A stretch of 64,000 bases of DNA from Mariniblastus sp. Its GTDB lineage: Bacteria > Planctomycetota > Planctomycetia > Pirellulales > Pirellulaceae. The stretch covers positions 1-64,000 of the forward strand of contig JAPKBL010000013.1 in the NCBI GenBank assembly GCA_028823415.1, written 5' to 3'. Within the stretch, counting starts at the first letter, position 1, and every line of letters begins with the position of its first letter. This document shows positions 62,677 through 64,000 of this stretch, in pieces. Under the pieces are notes generated by a model. The model had not been told where the DNA came from. It saw nothing but the letters and a program-made list of their open reading frames with translations, and ran no database searches. The position numbers were made by a program, and so were the translations under genes.

Positions 62677-62915
62677 GATTGCTCTCCTGAGTCGGAAGAT
62701 TGCTCATCGAAAGTTTCGATGCCCGGTGGCCAAGCAAACGTGCAGGCGAACCACCAAACGAACGCTGCGCCCAATGAAATGCCGATATGATAGGTGAGTC
62801 CGATCGGCAGGAAACCGAAGGAAAGTGCTTCTCGATCCCAGTTCCAAAAATCCTGATGAAGAATCAGCAGGCTTGCCACCATCAAAATAATTATTAATTT
62901 CATCGCCGTGTCCAT
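62673..62915 (-). CDS. DUF3311-like small membrane partner of the symporter
   Basis: 80 residues with two membrane helices (LIIILMVASLLILHQ and ISLGAAFVWWFACTFAWPP). The spacing and the W/P-rich second helix resemble DUF3311 or DUF997 proteins that often precede SSS symporters. Its 3' end overlaps the symporter start by four bases. It may stabilise or orient the symporter. Confidence 0.75.
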   Translation of the reverse strand: MDTAMKLIIILMVASLLILHQDFWNWDREALSFGFLPIGLTYHIGISLGAAFVWWFACTFAWPPGIETFDEQSSDSGEQS

Positions 62916-63094
62916 TTTGAAAGGGGATCAGAACGCTGCGTGATTTTAATCCACGACACTTGATAGAAGTAGCACCCGCCTTGGCGAAAATTAAGAATCA
63001 GAAACCGAGGCATTGCGGGACATGATTTTGCTGGGAGCAGGTAGAAAGGACGAACGTTTTCTTTGGTTAAGAAAAGGACCAATCTTGGAATGGA

Positions 63095-63784
63095 TTAATC
63101 ATGATAGGTGACGGAGATCCCGCCGGAGAAACAGATGTCGGCATCGTGATTGGGTTTTCGGGGGCGATCATTATAAACACCGCAGTAAAGTAGCTTTCCG
63201 TCGGCTGTTTTAGTGTATTGGGCCGGTAGAGGTGCGGGGTCTAACTGGGTCTCTACTAGTTTCACCGTTGAGCAAGCATCCGATTCGATATCTGGGAAAT
63301 TGACATTCACCCAGCTGCGTTGTGGAATTGAACGATCCATGATCTGGGGAAGGACTTTTTCTGCCATACGAATTGTTTTTGACCAATCGAAGGGCTGCTT
63401 GAATTTTAGAAGGTGTTGCGACAACGCAATCGCCTTACAGCCGAAAAGGCTGGCCTCTCTGGCTGCGGCAACGGTCCCTGAGACACAGGTGTCAGAGCCC
63501 AGATTTGCCCCTTTGTTGACACCGGATAAGACCCAGTCAAAAGGCACATCGAGTTGTGTCATCGCAACGCGAACGCAGTCTGCGGGCGTTCCATCGAGAG
63601 CAAAGGAGCGATCTTGTTTTTGTGTAAAACGCATTGGGCGTTCAAACGTCAGTTGGTGGGAGATCCCAGACATGGGTTTCTCCGGGGCGACGGTCCATAT
63701 TTCACCAAATTGACGGGCCACAATTTCTAGGGCTGTGAGTCCTTCAAAACCCCATCCGTCATCATTGGTCAGAAGAATGTTCAT
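63095..63784 (-). CDS. surE: 5'/3'-nucleotidase SurE
   Basis: 229 residues. It dephosphorylates nucleoside monophosphates, and in other bacteria is linked to stationary-phase survival. The N-terminal motif ILLTNDDGWGFEGL gives the metal Asp pair, followed by VAPEKPMSGISHQLT (metal-binding Ser), DGTPADCVRVAM and the SGVNKGANLGSDTCVSGTVA segment (metal Asn). All are intact. The gene stops 180 bp before the DUF3311 gene's start and begins 39 bp after the window-edge gene stops. Confidence 0.95.
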   Translation of the reverse strand: MNILLTNDDGWGFEGLTALEIVARQFGEIWTVAPEKPMSGISHQLTFERPMRFTQKQDRSFALDGTPADCVRVAMTQLDVPFDWVLSGVNKGANLGSDTCVSGTVAAAREASLFGCKAIALSQHLLKFKQPFDWSKTIRMAEKVLPQIMDRSIPQRSWVNVNFPDIESDACSTVKLVETQLDPAPLPAQYTKTADGKLLYCGVYNDRPRKPNHDADICFSGGISVTYHD

Positions 63785-63823
63785 AAGTGAGTTCTGGTCG
63801 GAAGGCAGTGGAATGTCGGATTT

Positions 63824-64000
63824 TCAAGCGGTCGGGGTTGGTGGACATTCGCTGACAATTTCAAGTAGCTCAATCGCGGGTGATCCGTTGCAGTAAATGA
63901 GTGCGGTTCGACCATAACAAACGGAACCGGTTTCAAGTTCCAGCATATTTGCCAGTTCCTCGCCGCATTCAATTTCCAGCAAGCTCAGTAATTTAACGAT
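63824..64000 (-). CDS. C-terminal end of an unidentified protein, cut by the window edge
   Basis: The minus strand reads open from the edge (64000) to a TGA at 63824, giving 58 codons. The peptide includes LLSLLEIECGEELANML, GSVCYGRTALIYCNG and SPAIELLEIVSECP. The strand pattern (YGRTALIYCNGSPAIELLEI) recalls the last strands of chorismate-lyase/UTRA-type folds, but I cannot assign it. The frame, not the shorter ATG-initiated one in the same DNA, looks coding. It ends 39 bp upstream of surE on the same strand. Confidence 0.6.
   Translation of the reverse strand: MVKLLSLLEIECGEELANMLELETGSVCYGRTALIYCNGSPAIELLEIVSECPPTPTA

Noticed and set aside
63781-63972. 63-codon leftward frame starting with ATG at the window edge
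   Set aside because: An overlapping frame in the same DNA gives a much more protein-like peptide and reads through the edge.
1-64000. Search for CRISPR arrays, insertion sequences, prophage or integron features
   Set aside because: No regular spaced repeats, transposase or integrase motifs or phage genes were recognised. The window looks like stable chromosome.

Overview
The window looks like a chromosomal segment of a planctomycete, most probably a marine member of the Pirellulaceae. The grounds are the co-occurrence of families typical of that phylum: a Tat-exported sugar isomerase/epimerase-like protein, a DUF1080 protein, a secreted formylglycine-type sulfatase, planctomycete cytochrome (PSCyt1) domains, membrane-anchored Ser/Thr kinases with a DLG motif, a greatly enlarged SecA with a SEC-C tail, a HlyD-M50 system and a eukaryote-type UDP-sugar pyrophosphorylase. 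WaaA (Kdo transferase) indicates a lipopolysaccharide-bearing outer membrane. Base composition is moderate and few genes have a strong Shine-Dalgarno sequence. I see no insertion sequence, prophage, integron, CRISPR array or rRNA. One tRNA (Leu-CAA) is present.

Layout. 0.1-5.8 kb (+): a DUF4416 protein, a metallophosphatase-tetraheme cytochrome, a Tat sugar isomerase-like protein and a Ser/Thr kinase. 5.9-12.6 kb (-): a three-gene block made of a truncated SecA-like ATPase, a GAF-GAF-TM-HlyD adaptor and a PqqD-M50-HlyD membrane protease, which is the best candidate here for an uncharacterised export or maturation system. 12.7-14.9 kb (+): a planctomycete-conserved pair and a 7Fe ferredoxin with its own promoter and terminator. 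15.0-18.4 kb (-): a diheme cytochrome/degenerate peptidase and a tail-anchored kinase. 18.6-20.5 kb (+): a DUF2064 transferase and a ThiO-like oxidase. 20.5-23.7 kb (-): a GT39-like membrane glycosyltransferase and a CpsD-like ATPase. 23.9-27.9 kb (+): metH and a small membrane protein.

28.0-39.5 kb (-) is a long co-directional housekeeping and envelope run: secA, waaA, metK, a small conserved protein, UAP1-type pyrophosphorylase, mannose-1-phosphate guanylyltransferase, a lipase-like hydrolase and ruvX. 40.1-45.5 kb holds a PhnP-like MBL hydrolase (+), a Prc/Tsp protease (-) and an FHA-GAF-AAA-Fis regulator (+) behind an unusual palindromic promoter. 45.6-48.5 kb holds a decayed MscS-family gene, a sulfatase and tRNA-Leu, all (-). 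48.6-54.8 kb (-): an ABC transporter of the LolCDE/MacB class, a prenyltransferase-like protein, a YbgC-like thioesterase and rpsR. 55.0-59.2 kb (+): a DUF1080 protein and a TAXI-TRAP transporter pair. 59.2-64 kb (-): an IGHMBP2-like helicase, a sodium:solute symporter with a DUF3311 partner, surE and a gene cut by the window edge.

Together the genes centre on envelope biogenesis and export (two SecA paralogues, HlyD/M50, WaaA, sugar nucleotides, GT39, LolCDE-like ABC), the methionine/SAM cycle (metH, metK), signalling (two kinases, an FHA regulator) and scavenging of organic matter (sulfatase, DUF1080, TRAP, SSS). All functions are read from motifs in the translated sequence. No database search was run.
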